A DNA stretch of 25,725 nt. It comes from Candidatus Thorarchaeota archaeon. GTDB lineage: Archaea > Asgardarchaeota > Thorarchaeia > Thorarchaeales > Thorarchaeaceae. The stretch lies in contig SDOA01000053.1 of the NCBI GenBank assembly GCA_004524595.1, forward strand, positions 1 to 25,725, given 5' to 3'. Below the pieces are notes generated by a model. That model ran no database searches, was not told where the DNA came from, and worked only from the letters and a program-made list of their open reading frames with translations. A program made the position numbers and the translations under genes. Below are positions 14,578 through 23,830 of the stretch, piece by piece (within the stretch, counting starts at the first letter, position 1; every line of letters begins with the position of its first letter).

Positions 14578-15441
14578 TCATTTCACCATAGGGCCGGGAA
14601 GTTGGTTAGCATCAATGAGGTCGAATACAATATCAGATAGTTGAATTAAATCCTCAATCCTTAGGGTTCTTAATTTATTCTCACCACTTAGTACTCCTCC
14701 ACAGTTGGAGATTATTTTATCAGCTAGATCTTTGGACACTCCAATATTTCGTAACCATATTTTTAGAGCTTTTCTCAAGTTCTTGTTTGGATAAGAGAAT
14801 ATCCCATTAATAGTCCAAAAAAACACAGAATCATCTTTGGCGCGAGGTCCTTGAGCTCTATGTTGCATCATTACAACAGATGAATCGACTGTAGGTATTG
14901 GATAAAACATCTCTGCAGGCACTTCTAATAATAATTGAAAATCAGCTAGGTATCGGGCATTCACAGTGAGCCGAGAATAGTCTTGTGTGCCTGGTAGGGC
15001 AAGTAATCGTTGGGCAAATTCTTTTTGAAACATCAACACTGCTAACTTGAATTTCAGCTCGTGTAATAATCTAAATGTTATCTCAGACGATATACTATAC
15101 GGGAGATTCGATACAACTTTGTCTGCCTCTGGTAAATCTATAATTAGTGCATCTCCTTCAATAATCTCTAGATTATTGTACTCTCTTAGTATATGACTCA
15201 GTGCATTAACTAGACCGTGTTCTATTTCAATGACATAGACATGTTTTGCAACTTTCAAAAGTTCCTCTGTTAGGATTCCAAGACCACCACCAATCTCTAG
15301 TATTGTGTCTTCTTTTGTCACACCCGCGAAGTTCACAATATCCCTTGCTACTCTGGAACTCTTTAGAAAGCTCTGTCCATACTTCTTACTCGCTCTAACT
15401 CCATATTTCTGAAGAAGTGATTTGATATCCTGTTCTGACAG
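14578..15441 (-). CDS. ksgA: 16S rRNA dimethyladenosine transferase KsgA/Dim1, non-AUG start
   Basis: It dimethylates two adjacent adenosines near the 3' end of 16S rRNA during small-subunit maturation. SAM motif I is ILEIGGGLGILT, the adenine-binding NLPY motif is in VSNLPYSISS, and the C-terminal helical domain is complete. A GTG at 15336 would give 252 residues but removes the family's N-terminal KYGQSFLKSS segment (motif X, usually GQNFL), which is encoded in frame just upstream. Between that segment and the in-frame TGA at 15450-15448 there is no ATG, GTG or TTG. A CTG at 15441, preceded by GGTGAGGA, is the best start and gives 287 residues. It follows DUF655 by 27 bases. Confidence 0.93.
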   Translation of the reverse strand: MSEQDIKSLLQKYGVRASKKYGQSFLKSSRVARDIVNFAGVTKEDTILEIGGGLGILTEELLKVAKHVYVIEIEHGLVNALSHILREYNNLEIIEGDALIIDLPEADKVVSNLPYSISSEITFRLLHELKFKLAVLMFQKEFAQRLLALPGTQDYSRLTVNARYLADFQLLLEVPAEMFYPIPTVDSSVVMMQHRAQGPRAKDDSVFFWTINGIFSYPNKNLRKALKIWLRNIGVSKDLADKIISNCGGVLSGENKLRTLRIEDLIQLSDIVFDLIDANQLPGPMVK

Positions 15442-15468
15442 AGGTCCTCACCCGTTAAGTATTGACAG

Positions 15469-16092
15469 TTACCTTCGAGATGGTTGTTCTCTCTCGCGCT
15501 CATCATCCTCCCGTTTTGGAGGACGCACAAACAACCACCGTTTTACATCTTCTCGAAGCTCGTCAATGATTCTTGCAGTCACTACCTTCTTTGGATTTTG
15601 GAGCTTGGTCCGAGCTGCAATGTCATCGAAATTTCTGAAAGGCTCTTTTTTCCTCTCTTCTAGAATAGCCCACATGAGTGTCTGTCCTATTCCTGGTAAT
15701 AATTGAAGAGAGTGTTTTCTTGTAGTAATTGGTGCTGCTTCATTGAAAAATTGAACATACCTATGTTCGTGTTTTGTGACAATCATTTCAATGACTAGAG
15801 GAAGTTCTGTTGCGCTCTCTGGCACTAAGTCCTCATACAGGATACGTCTTTTGACATGATCTATTTTGCTTTTGGCATTTCTCTCAATAGAAACGCGTTC
15901 TTGAGGGTGTAATGTCATACCACGCTTAGGTGACATTTCTAATAATGTAAAATATGCTTCTCCAATACCCTGAACTACTGCCTCTCCACGTGGTCTTGAA
16001 TCACGAAGGAACTCCTTTGGAGGAACAACTGATAAGACATATGCATGAGTCTCAAGCATTCTGTTTTGTTGTCCTTCCATCCAATTCCACAT
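15469..16092 (-). CDS. DUF655 RNA-binding-like protein
   Basis: This 207-residue archaeal conserved protein has an N-terminal OB-like strand-rich part (THAYVLSVVP, GIGEAYFTLLEM, LHPQERVSI) and a C-terminal helix-hairpin-helix-like part (LLPGIGQTLMWAILEERKKE, then FRNFDDIAART). It ends with a highly charged tail (KREDDEREREQP). The family sits between rpoF and ksgA in many archaea and is presumed to bind RNA; its exact role is not established. The start may be ATG 16092 or 16080. A TATA-like TTATAC (near 16104) about 24 bases before 16080 would suit a leaderless message from the second. Confidence 0.9.
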   Translation of the reverse strand: MWNWMEGQQNRMLETHAYVLSVVPPKEFLRDSRPRGEAVVQGIGEAYFTLLEMSPKRGMTLHPQERVSIERNAKSKIDHVKRRILYEDLVPESATELPLVIEMIVTKHEHRYVQFFNEAAPITTRKHSLQLLPGIGQTLMWAILEERKKEPFRNFDDIAARTKLQNPKKVVTARIIDELREDVKRWLFVRPPKREDDEREREQPSRR

Positions 16093-16202
16093 CCATCAGT
16101 ATAAGAGCGCATCATTGTACACATAAGCGGGTAGAGATAAAAACTAATCGGAGAACATCCTGATTTCCATGTATCTTGTAGTAGATTCAGAGTTCAGTCA
16201 AT

Positions 16203-16538
16203 CTACGATACGCTCTTTATAATCAGATCAACAATTTCAGTAAGTTGCTCATCTGTCAAACTTGTAGAACGAGTATCTAGGACTGATTTCAGCTCTTCTA
16301 TGGTCACTGGAGCAATACTTACGATTTGAACGGACTGTGCTCTGGAAAGATTATAGGTTTTCATGAGTTTTTCCATTACCTTGACAGATACTGCAGGAGC
16401 CATCTTTGAAAATGCTGTTGCATGTTCTAGAGTAATCGATTGCTGGAAGGAGAGTTCTCCCTCCTTTCCCCTCTGGGCCAACATCTTCTTGACCAGTGGA
16501 AGTGGCACTTCTTCTTCACTGATTACTTCTTTAGGCAT
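16203..16538 (-). CDS. rpoF: DNA-directed RNA polymerase subunit F (Rpb4-like)
   Basis: This 111-residue helical HRDC-like protein pairs with RpoE (Rpb7) in the polymerase stalk. It begins MPKEVISEEEVPLPLVKKML and contains the family's TLEHATAFSK and APVTIEELKSVLDTR segments. GAGGGG lies 6 bases before the ATG. It follows L21e by 9 bases, the conserved archaeal rpl21e-rpoF pair, coupling ribosome and transcription gene expression. Confidence 0.96.
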   Translation of the reverse strand: MPKEVISEEEVPLPLVKKMLAQRGKEGELSFQQSITLEHATAFSKMAPAVSVKVMEKLMKTYNLSRAQSVQIVSIAPVTIEELKSVLDTRSTSLTDEQLTEIVDLIIKSVS

Positions 16539-16547
16539 TTTGACCCC

Positions 16548-16844
16548 TCATGCTCTACTTGGTCGGAGATGTTCACGTCTGATGATAAGAGATTTGATGG
16601 ATTTACCAAGTCCAACGTCAACGACAATGGCACGTCCTCTCAATCCTGTCACCACGCCTGTTTTACCATGATATCTCTTATGTGGCATTCCTCTGTGGAA
16701 TCCTGGATCGATGACTATATCTACACGCTGCCCTTCCTCGTAGTCAATTAGGACTTTACTTGGCGAGCTGAGGCCTTTCTGACGAATTCTCTTGCTCATT
16801 AGGCCACGTGTACGTGCTCGGTATCCATGACTCTTCTTGACCAT
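16548..16844 (-). CDS. rpl21e: 50S ribosomal protein L21e
   Basis: This 98-residue SH3-like basic protein of the large subunit has full family length. It starts MVKKSHGYRARTRGLMSK and contains GFHRGMPHKRYHGKTG and VVDVGLGKS. It leads the L21e-RpoF-DUF655-KsgA-HemK2 operon. The 120-bp gap upstream (16845-16964) holds AT-rich promoter-like sequence (CAATATAG near 16885) and an imperfect inverted repeat (CGAAGTGAT ... ATCACTCGA, 16873-16902). Confidence 0.97.
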   Translation of the reverse strand: MVKKSHGYRARTRGLMSKRIRQKGLSSPSKVLIDYEEGQRVDIVIDPGFHRGMPHKRYHGKTGVVTGLRGRAIVVDVGLGKSIKSLIIRREHLRPSRA

Positions 16845-16964
16845 AAGACATCTCTCATAAATTTCTATCTCGAAGTGATTTGACTATATTGAATATCACT
16901 CGAAGTCCAGCATGACCTCTTGGGTCAACACTTAAGGATTTCGCAACAGTCCCATTTTTCGTGT

Positions 16965-18356
16965 CTATTCATGTTCATTTGCATCGTTGCTATAGATTGC
17001 TATGACATTCAGTTCTTTGCAGATGCATTTGGTTCCTAACTTCTCAGTAATTGAGGGGATCGTTCTTCCATCATCTCCGGAGATTAGTTCTTTGATGTAG
17101 GTGCCACCCTGCACTTTGAAAACCCCCTCAAGTAGATTCTCATCTTGTTTCTTAAGATGAATTTCATAGATTCTCTTCTTCCTTACCAGATCACTCCTTC
17201 GATGCGACACACGAGTAGGAGTCCTCTGTTCGATGTCTGTGCCTCTAAAAAATGTTTCAGCTTGTTCCAATATTTCATTAGTCACAGATTGCTCGACTGT
17301 AATCAAAGCTCTGTACTCTTTCACGTTACTTGATGCCTTTTCTTTGAGTTTTTGTAGTGTTAGTCTATCAGCTGTCTGCAGATTATGTACTTTGATCTTG
17401 TCATTAGCCTGTTCATTGATTTCATGAGCTAGTTGATGAAGATCTGGACTTCTTACTCTTGGTTCGGAGATTTCGACTACAAAGGGTCTTCCATTACCAA
17501 GCATCAATACATCAACATCTTCTCTTCCTGCAGCATGTAATTTGAATTTTGAACCATCTGCAATCAATTGTGCAGGAATCCCAATATACTCGGAAATAGA
17601 ATCAGGATATTTTCTGCCTGTACCCTTACAGTCATCACAACCTCTACCTTTACACTTCTTACAATCCCATCTACTCTGTGGGATTCCCCTTACCAACTTT
17701 TGATATCTGCCATAGATGAAAATTGGATTGACCTGTAGTCTAATTTCGTCTTGCTCCATCAAATAGACGAACACAATATCCGGTTTTTCGAAATCGACTT
17801 CTTTACGAAGTATTCTTTGCAGGTTACTTCCAATCTCACGATTAAGATGGGATTTCAGAGTTTCGGCATAAAGGATAGAACATCTTGCACTTAATTCATC
17901 TTGACGCTCTACAAGAACCGAACTAGGTACTGACCCCACCAAAAAGGTAGAAAATTCATAATCATCAGACATTCCCTTCATTCTATCAGAAATCATCTGA
18001 ATCTTATCAAAAATCGACTCATTATCGAGAGAACAGAGATGACATGCATCTTGAATATCATATTCAATCGAGTTCTGAGATGCAACGAGTTTTGCTGGTT
18101 CAAACATCCCATTTTCTGCTAAGAGATTTATTATCTTGGAACTTTGGCCTTTATTTCCAACTTTAAATTGCTCATCAGCAATCATAGTTAAGGTCAACTT
18201 AATAGAATGCCCACGATCCTTATTCGAAATCCCTGTTCCTAACCATGCAAACTGACGACCAAGACAGTTATCGCAGATAGTATGTTCCTGTAAGATCTTC
18301 AGTGTTGTTTTCACCACTCCACTCAGGTCTAAATCTGACATCTCTCTTGGCCTCAT
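16965..18356 (-). CDS. pus10: tRNA pseudouridine synthase Pus10
   Basis: This 463-residue enzyme makes pseudouridine in the T arm (positions 54/55) of archaeal tRNAs. The N-terminal THUMP-like domain carries zinc-binding pairs (CDNCLGRQF near residues 28-36 and CHLC near 106-109), followed by a further cluster CKKCKGRGCDDCKGTG near 233-248. The catalytic domain contains AAGREDVDVLMLGNGRPF, which holds the catalytic Asp, and ends with KVQGGTYIKELISGDDGRT. It may start at ATG 18356 or five codons later. It lies between the geranylgeranyl reductase (19-base gap) and L21e. The tRNA-Val gene in this same window has an intron precisely in the region this enzyme recognises. Confidence 0.95.
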   Translation of the reverse strand: MRPREMSDLDLSGVVKTTLKILQEHTICDNCLGRQFAWLGTGISNKDRGHSIKLTLTMIADEQFKVGNKGQSSKIINLLAENGMFEPAKLVASQNSIEYDIQDACHLCSLDNESIFDKIQMISDRMKGMSDDYEFSTFLVGSVPSSVLVERQDELSARCSILYAETLKSHLNREIGSNLQRILRKEVDFEKPDIVFVYLMEQDEIRLQVNPIFIYGRYQKLVRGIPQSRWDCKKCKGRGCDDCKGTGRKYPDSISEYIGIPAQLIADGSKFKLHAAGREDVDVLMLGNGRPFVVEISEPRVRSPDLHQLAHEINEQANDKIKVHNLQTADRLTLQKLKEKASSNVKEYRALITVEQSVTNEILEQAETFFRGTDIEQRTPTRVSHRRSDLVRKKRIYEIHLKKQDENLLEGVFKVQGGTYIKELISGDDGRTIPSITEKLGTKCICKELNVIAIYSNDANEHE

Positions 18357-18375
18357 TGATTTACCATGGTATTAC

Positions 18376-19575
18376 TCATAAAAACGGATTGATGTATCGA
18401 ATTGCTTTGAGTCCCATGAGGAACATACGAGGATCTCTCAATATTTTTCGTATTACTTTTCCCTGAAAATCCATATCTCCGTCACTTCTCACAATTTCTA
18501 GCAGTCCAAAGTCTGAAGCATCTCTGATGATAGAGTCTAGTCCTTTATCATTAAGCGAACACAGCGCCTGTTGTACGAAGTACATTGTTTTTAGTTCTCT
18601 CAGTACAAGAGATTTACAGAGCGAATCATATTCATTGACTCTCTCCAGTACATCACTTTCAGACAATCCTCCAGCGATGGTTTTACCCGCTAGTCGTGCT
18701 GTTAATCCTCCCATGATCACTCCTCCCCCTGTGGTTGCTTTCACTATTCCCGCAGTATCTCCAACAGCCACTGTATTTTTGATTGACATTCTATTTATTG
18801 GTAATCCTACAAGAACAACTCCTCCAAGAGCACGTTGTATTTTCACTCCCCTCATTCTCTTTGATAGAATCTTATGGTGTTTCAGAAGTGCATCAAGTCT
18901 TATCTTGGACTTGTTCTTTGCAGCCAATCCAACTCGAGCTCTCCCCTCCCCTAGTGGTATGATCCATGCAAAGAATCCTGGAGCAACATTGTGTCCATAA
19001 AACATCTCTACAAACTCATCATTGATATCAGCTCCAGACACCTCGTACTGATATGCTGGATATTTAGCTGACTTCTTTACAGTAGGGAATCCTATGCTTC
19101 CAGAAAGTTTGCATCGAGCCCCCTCTGCAATAATAAAGACTCTCGCCTTCAACTGCTCATTTGTGTCTGATTTTATTGTGATACCTTGTACGATAGCATC
19201 CTGAACAAGAAATTCGTTAACTCGACTACCTGTTGATATCTGAACTCCGCAATCTATCGCTCTGTTAGCAAGCCAAGCGTCAAATTTTCTTCTATCAATG
19301 ACCTTAGCTTCTCTTCTGCCTCTTTCGATTGTAATGGAGTAGCCTGAAGGAGAATATATTATTGCACCAGATACCGTATTCTGTATGATATGGTCGGGGA
19401 TGGACAATCCTAACTTCTTTAGACCTGAAGAACTAAGAAGTCCAGCACAATGATCAGGTTCTCCGATGGTCTCATGTTCTTCAAATATCCGGACATTATG
19501 ACCCTCCTTGGCTATCTCTGTGGCAGAGAAGAGACCTGAAGGACCTCCGCCAATGACAATTGCATCATGGTCCAT
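18376..19575 (-). CDS. Geranylgeranyl reductase family flavoprotein
   Basis: This FAD-dependent reductase of about 399 residues probably saturates isoprenoid chains of archaeal membrane lipids (digeranylgeranylglycerophospholipid reductase type). The Rossmann GGGPSG motif is within the first 15 residues. The family signature EPDHCAGLLS with its conserved Cys follows near residue 45. GFFAWIIPLGEGRARVGLA and the second FAD segment TVAVGDTAGIVKATTGGG, MGG are in place. The ATG at 19575 is preferred over a GTG at 19605, because a TATA-like TTAAAAAC (19606-19613) would start transcription close to it and the FAD motif is then near the N-terminus. Other flavin-dependent halogenase-like relatives exist, so the exact substrate is inferred. 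Confidence 0.9.
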   Translation of the reverse strand: MDHDAIVIGGGPSGLFSATEIAKEGHNVRIFEEHETIGEPDHCAGLLSSSGLKKLGLSIPDHIIQNTVSGAIIYSPSGYSITIERGRREAKVIDRRKFDAWLANRAIDCGVQISTGSRVNEFLVQDAIVQGITIKSDTNEQLKARVFIIAEGARCKLSGSIGFPTVKKSAKYPAYQYEVSGADINDEFVEMFYGHNVAPGFFAWIIPLGEGRARVGLAAKNKSKIRLDALLKHHKILSKRMRGVKIQRALGGVVLVGLPINRMSIKNTVAVGDTAGIVKATTGGGVIMGGLTARLAGKTIAGGLSESDVLERVNEYDSLCKSLVLRELKTMYFVQQALCSLNDKGLDSIIRDASDFGLLEIVRSDGDMDFQGKVIRKILRDPRMFLMGLKAIRYINPFL

Positions 19576-19644
19576 TATAGACACAAATAATGATGATGAA
19601 GGCACGTTTTTAACTCTCCCCTCGAAACAGCTTGTAGAGTTCTA

Positions 19645-20016
19645 ATGATAATCGATGGGAATTTTAAGTATAAACAAGTCATTGCTGTCCGTACCGACCT
19701 AGGAATGAGTAGAGGAAAGATGGCTGTACAAGCAGCTCATGGTGCAATAAGTGCGGCTGAGAAGGCTCGAGTGTCCCATCAAGAAGAATGGAGAGCATGG
19801 CTTCATGAAGGTCAGAAGAAAGTTGCTGTTAGAGTCGAGTCAGAAGAAGAGATAATGGAATTGAGACGATTAGCCATTACACACAGTCTTCCTTTTGCAA
19901 TAATACGTGATGCAGGTATGACAGAGCTTCCTCCTGGAACAGTTACTGTAATAGGTATTGGCCCTGCAAAGGCTGAATCTGTGGATAAAGTCACAGGTGA
20001 CTTGAGACTATTATAG
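19645..20016 (+). CDS. pth2: Peptidyl-tRNA hydrolase, Pth2 family
   Basis: This 123-residue archaeal/eukaryotic enzyme releases tRNA from peptidyl-tRNA. It has the family's VIAVRTDLGMSRGKMAVQAA with Lys25 and His32 in place, the IIRDAGMTELPPGT loop, and GPAKAESVDKVTGDLRLL at the C-terminus. The length is typical. It is followed by TruD after 10 bases, forming a tRNA-centred pair, and is divergent from the geranylgeranyl reductase. Confidence 0.96.
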   Translation: MIIDGNFKYKQVIAVRTDLGMSRGKMAVQAAHGAISAAEKARVSHQEEWRAWLHEGQKKVAVRVESEEEIMELRRLAITHSLPFAIIRDAGMTELPPGTVTVIGIGPAKAESVDKVTGDLRLL

Positions 20017-20026
20017 AGGGATATGA

Positions 20027-21367
20027 TTGATTGAACCTCTCCCAATTGAGAAGAATCTTGGCATGGAGCTCTACTCAACAGACTGTCAGGGTATTGGTGG
20101 AAAACTCAAGACACGATTTGAAGACTTTGTGGTTGAAGAAATAATACCAGATCGTACTGTACTTACGTTCCAAGATTGGAAAGGTACAGAGTCCACCTAT
20201 CTTGATATCTCTGGGGAAAGAAATCGGTTCATCACTTTTTCAATCCAAAAGATGGGTATATCTACAATGGCTGTTTCTAGGATATTAGCGTCTTCATTAG
20301 GATTACCGAGAAATCTGATAACGTATGCTGGATTGAAAGACAAACGTGCTGTTACTGTTCAGAGAATGTCTGCACCATCTAAGGTCGCAACAAAATTAGG
20401 TGGACTTGAATTATCTCGGATTGAGATTCGTGATGTTGCCTACACTCGTCACCCTGTTCAGATTGGAGACTTGTGGGGAAATCAATTTACTATCATTCTA
20501 AGAAATATTGAAATTGATACTGAAAAAGCACTGGAAATTGCAGAAATCATCCGATATCAACCATTATTGAATTATTTTGGAGTGCAACGTTTTGGTCTCT
20601 CAAGACCAAGTACACATCTGGCTGGTAAGTCTCTCATCCTGCGCGATTTTGAGAGTGCTGTTCGAACGATATTGTGTACTCCGGGAGATTATGAATCAGA
20701 TGAGTTACGTGCTGCACGACAGACCCTTGCTGATGATTTGACACCCAATGAGAGTATTATTGAGAGCTTTCCCAAAGACCTGAGCTATGAACGTACTATC
20801 ATGAATGAACTCATGAAAAAGCCTTATGATTTTGAAAGAGCTATATTGAGGATTGAGCCAAGAGTTCTAACACTGATGGTTCATGCATACCAATCATATC
20901 TATTCAACCGACTTTTGAGTGAACGGGCTAGAACGGGGATGTCCATCTTCGAACCTGAACCAGGTGATTTCTTAATTGCTCTTGATATAGCACATTCAGG
21001 TCGTGACTCTTGGTTATTTGTCACCGACACATCTTTGGATGAAAGAAGAGAACAAGCTAAGAATCTTGAGTGGGGACTTGCTCTTCCTGTACCTGGATAT
21101 GCAACGCGTGTACCTCCAACAAGACAATCTGAAATGTTGAAACAGATTCTTAACCAAGAGAATATCAAACTAGTCGATTTTCGGAACTCGAAAATAAGAG
21201 CACTAGATTCTCCCGGAGGACTTCATCTATCATCAATATTAGTTTCTGATATGACAACTGCAGTAGTTGAGAATAATGTCAAAGTACGCTTTCGATTGAG
21301 AAAAGGATCTTATGCCACCATTGTAATGCGTGAATTCATGAAAAATAATCCTCTCAATAGGATTTAG
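20027..21367 (+). CDS. truD: tRNA pseudouridine synthase TruD
   Basis: This 446-residue enzyme makes pseudouridine at tRNA position 13. Motifs are GIGGKLKTRFEDFVVEEI near the N-terminus, the catalytic Asp105 in AGLKDKRAVTVQ, YFGVQRFG, and VHAYQSYLFNRLLSE. The TRUD insertion domain lies between about 160 and 310. The frame opens with TTG at 20027 (GAGGG about 8 bases upstream, overlapping the Pth2 end region). An ATG at 20063 would remove residues that align with the family N-terminus, so TTG is preferred. Confidence 0.95.
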   Translation: MIEPLPIEKNLGMELYSTDCQGIGGKLKTRFEDFVVEEIIPDRTVLTFQDWKGTESTYLDISGERNRFITFSIQKMGISTMAVSRILASSLGLPRNLITYAGLKDKRAVTVQRMSAPSKVATKLGGLELSRIEIRDVAYTRHPVQIGDLWGNQFTIILRNIEIDTEKALEIAEIIRYQPLLNYFGVQRFGLSRPSTHLAGKSLILRDFESAVRTILCTPGDYESDELRAARQTLADDLTPNESIIESFPKDLSYERTIMNELMKKPYDFERAILRIEPRVLTLMVHAYQSYLFNRLLSERARTGMSIFEPEPGDFLIALDIAHSGRDSWLFVTDTSLDERREQAKNLEWGLALPVPGYATRVPPTRQSEMLKQILNQENIKLVDFRNSKIRALDSPGGLHLSSILVSDMTTAVVENNVKVRFRLRKGSYATIVMREFMKNNPLNRI

Positions 21368-21383
21368 AATCGACTTTTCCTTA

Positions 21384-21965
21384 TTATAACCCGCGACCTG
21401 ACATCTCCATCATTCGTTTATCGAATTCATCAGGCTCTTCACCAAGATTGGTCTTCTTTCTATCGTCTTGATATTCGAAAAGGACTGATTCTCCCATAAT
21501 AGCAGAGACAATACGTCGGAGTTCATCTGTAGTATACGTGATTCTCTCTCGATCTTCTCCACGGAGCATGATAATATTCTCTTTTGTTCCATCTGGAGAG
21601 TATAGACTATTGACACCGACTTCAATTGCAGGTTGAATGAACTCCCTAACGACTCTCCGTAATTTTGCAGGTCCTTCGATAACAATCAATTCACCAAATT
21701 TACTCTTGATCTCCTCTACAAGTGTATCATCAGCCAGCAGGAGTTCTTTACTATTCTTTTTTACAACAAGAATCAGACGATTAACCGCGGTTGCTGCTCT
21801 TAGAAGCTGGAAACTCTCTAGGTTCGGATGCTGTCTCTCCTTTTCTAATAACCACTTGCTAAATTCTATATCAAAACGTGTAATCTCTCCTCTATCAAGT
21901 CTAGCTTGACAATTCGTACATAACATATCTGATTCTAAATCAAAATTACAGACTGGTAATCGCAT
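21384..21965 (-). CDS. Conserved archaeal KH/NusA-like RNA-binding protein
   Basis: This 193-residue protein has an N-terminal MRLPVC...MLCTNCQARLDRGEI segment, whose cysteines (CxxC plus an upstream Cys) could hold zinc. The central alpha-beta region (VNRLILVVKKN, GELIVIEGPAKLRRVVREFI, GVNSLYSPDGTKENIIML) resembles a KH fold. A charged C-terminal tail ends RMMEMSGRGL. Similar archaeal proteins are often annotated as NusA-like or KH-domain transcription or RNA-binding factors. I recognise the N-terminal pattern but not a proven function. GAGGA precedes the ATG by 7 bases. It converges with TruD. Confidence 0.8.
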   Translation of the reverse strand: MRLPVCNFDLESDMLCTNCQARLDRGEITRFDIEFSKWLLEKERQHPNLESFQLLRAATAVNRLILVVKKNSKELLLADDTLVEEIKSKFGELIVIEGPAKLRRVVREFIQPAIEVGVNSLYSPDGTKENIIMLRGEDRERITYTTDELRRIVSAIMGESVLFEYQDDRKKTNLGEEPDEFDKRMMEMSGRGL

Positions 21966-22034
21966 TTGTTCATCCTCGCCATTTTCGAAGGCTCAGTAAG
22001 ACTGGACTTCGGGCGAGTATATATTCGTGTCTGT

Positions 22035-22373
22035 CTATTTGGCAAGTGTGATATCAATAGTGGAAACGTTGAGATCGCTACCCTTGTCGGTCTGGACAGT
22101 CGTTGTCCCGATTTCAATTTTCTTTACCACTAGTTCTCCAAGGAACCGATGTCGTGTTATTTCCGCAACATCAACAGCTCGACTGATAAGTCGTCCTCTT
22201 GCTTTAATGACAACTTCTTCAGCACCTTTATTAAATAAAGTCACACATGCGAGAACATAGGACATGACATTCTTATTACCAACTAAGATGCAATCCATGC
22301 CATCGTCATCCCGCAGCTTCTTGCCTTCTGTTTCTTTGCTGCTGGGTTTTTTACCTGTATTATCCTCCGTCAC
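22035..22373 (-). CDS. albA: Alba-family DNA/RNA-binding chromatin protein
   Basis: This 112-residue protein carries the Alba core (about residues 28-110: [57 protein letters not shown]) with the basic RGRLISRA stretch that binds nucleic acid. The first ~25 residues are a charged Lys/Asp/Glu tail longer than in many Alba proteins. The start is GTG (22373-22371), with GGCGGAGA upstream. A TATA-like CTATATC lies about 55-60 bp upstream. Alba acts as a chromatin or RNA-binding dimer. Confidence 0.94.
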   Translation of the reverse strand: MTEDNTGKKPSSKETEGKKLRDDDGMDCILVGNKNVMSYVLACVTLFNKGAEEVVIKARGRLISRAVDVAEITRHRFLGELVVKKIEIGTTTVQTDKGSDLNVSTIDITLAK

Positions 22374-22564
22374 CCAATGTCTCTCCGCCTACTGCTGTAG
22401 CCTGCTATATGACATGTACAGGACGCGGTTGATATAGATTTCGTTTTTATTCCGTTTTCTGAATCGAACAATCTTTTGAATGACTAATTCACTTCTTGGC
22501 CATACTTCTATTGGGAAAACCTTTTCTTCTAGGTTCCTAAGCAAACAGATGGAAGTAATAATTC

Positions 22565-23830
22565 ATGACACAACTCACTTTTCTTGGTTCATGTAGAGAG
22601 GTTGGTCGGTCAGGTTTTCTCCTCAAGGAAAAGGGAGAGAGCATTCTTGTCGATTATGGTGTCAAATTCACTGACCCCCCAACATTTCCAAAAATGGTGC
22701 CCACGGACGAGCTTCAGGGAATAGCAATTACCCATGCACATCTTGACCATTCTGGTGGCATCCCTGCAATTCTTAAAAAAACGGAGGCTTCCCTCTTTTG
22801 TACACCTGCTACTCGTGACCTCAGCATTCTTCTTCTCAGAGATATGTACAAAATAACACGTGGCAAACTTCCCTTTGATTTGAAGGACGTTTCACTTGTC
22901 AGGAGACAATGTCAGGCTACTGCATATGAAGAAACAATTCCACTAGGACGCCCCTTTGAAATGACACTCTTCAATGCCGGTCATATTCCAGGTAGCGCAA
23001 TGGTATCAATCAGAGTCAATGGAAAAAGAGTACTATTTACTGGTGATTTCAATGCTACAGAAACACAACTAAATCCTGGTGCCAGAAAGAACCTTCCAAA
23101 ACATGATGTTGTTGTCACGGAGAGTACCTATGCTCGTAGGATTAATCCTCCTAGAGAACGGACTGAACAAGAGCTAATCGAAACTGTAATAGAAACCTTA
23201 GAACGCGGCGGATGTGTCTTGATTCCTGCTTTTGCTGTGGGTCGGAGTCAAGAGATAATGTGTATCTTAGAAAAGAGTGAAATTCCTCGAAAATATCCTA
23301 TTTATATCGATGGTTTGGCCAGAAACGTCAATGACATACTGGTACGACATCCTGGCTATCTTCAAAGCCCAAAGTCCTTTGAACGTGCAGTGAGTCGCAC
23401 ACTCATTATTAATGATAATCGAGATAGGACTAATGCTGTCAAGAAAGGTGGAATCATCATCTCTCCTGCTGGGATGCTTAAAGGAGGGGCCTCTCATCTA
23501 TATTTCAAAATGCTTCACGATGACCCAAAGAACTCGATAGTGTTTGTAAGCTTTCAGATTCCTGGTACTCCAGGAGCTGAACTACTCGAAACTGGAAAAG
23601 TGGTAGCTGGCGGACGTGACTTTGAAGTGACTGCAGATATTCGTCAACATCATCTATCCTCTCATTCTGATTCAAGAGGAATGTTAGATATGCTTACGAA
23701 GATACCAGGAGAACCTGAATTCTATATGGTTCATGGTGAATCTGAGGCTTGTGAGGCTCTTGCTGAAAAACTTGAGAAGAAAGGTCGGAAGACTCATGTT
23801 GCAGAACAGGACGAGACCGTTGAGATCTAG
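22565..23830 (+). CDS. aCPSF2/RNase J-like beta-CASP ribonuclease without KH domains
   Basis: This 421-residue metallo-beta-lactamase/beta-CASP protein has HAHLDH (residues 57-62), NAGHIPGS, FTGDFNATET, the beta-CASP insert with IPAFAVGRSQEIM, and the C-terminal SSHSDSRG and VHGESEA motifs. It lacks the KH domains of FttA and matches the aCPSF2 group, which includes 5'-3' exonucleases and endonucleases in archaea. Its DNA shares the usual zinc ligands of an active enzyme. Its stop codon overlaps the end of the convergent L38e gene by 4 bp. Confidence 0.93.
   Translation: MTQLTFLGSCREVGRSGFLLKEKGESILVDYGVKFTDPPTFPKMVPTDELQGIAITHAHLDHSGGIPAILKKTEASLFCTPATRDLSILLLRDMYKITRGKLPFDLKDVSLVRRQCQATAYEETIPLGRPFEMTLFNAGHIPGSAMVSIRVNGKRVLFTGDFNATETQLNPGARKNLPKHDVVVTESTYARRINPPRERTEQELIETVIETLERGGCVLIPAFAVGRSQEIMCILEKSEIPRKYPIYIDGLARNVNDILVRHPGYLQSPKSFERAVSRTLIINDNRDRTNAVKKGGIIISPAGMLKGGASHLYFKMLHDDPKNSIVFVSFQIPGTPGAELLETGKVVAGGRDFEVTADIRQHHLSSHSDSRGMLDMLTKIPGEPEFYMVHGESEACEALAEKLEKKGRKTHVAEQDETVEI

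Noticed and set aside
16873..16902. Imperfect inverted repeat upstream of L21e as a regulator site
   Set aside because: It is interrupted and AT-rich; I noted it in the gene entry but cannot support an operator call.
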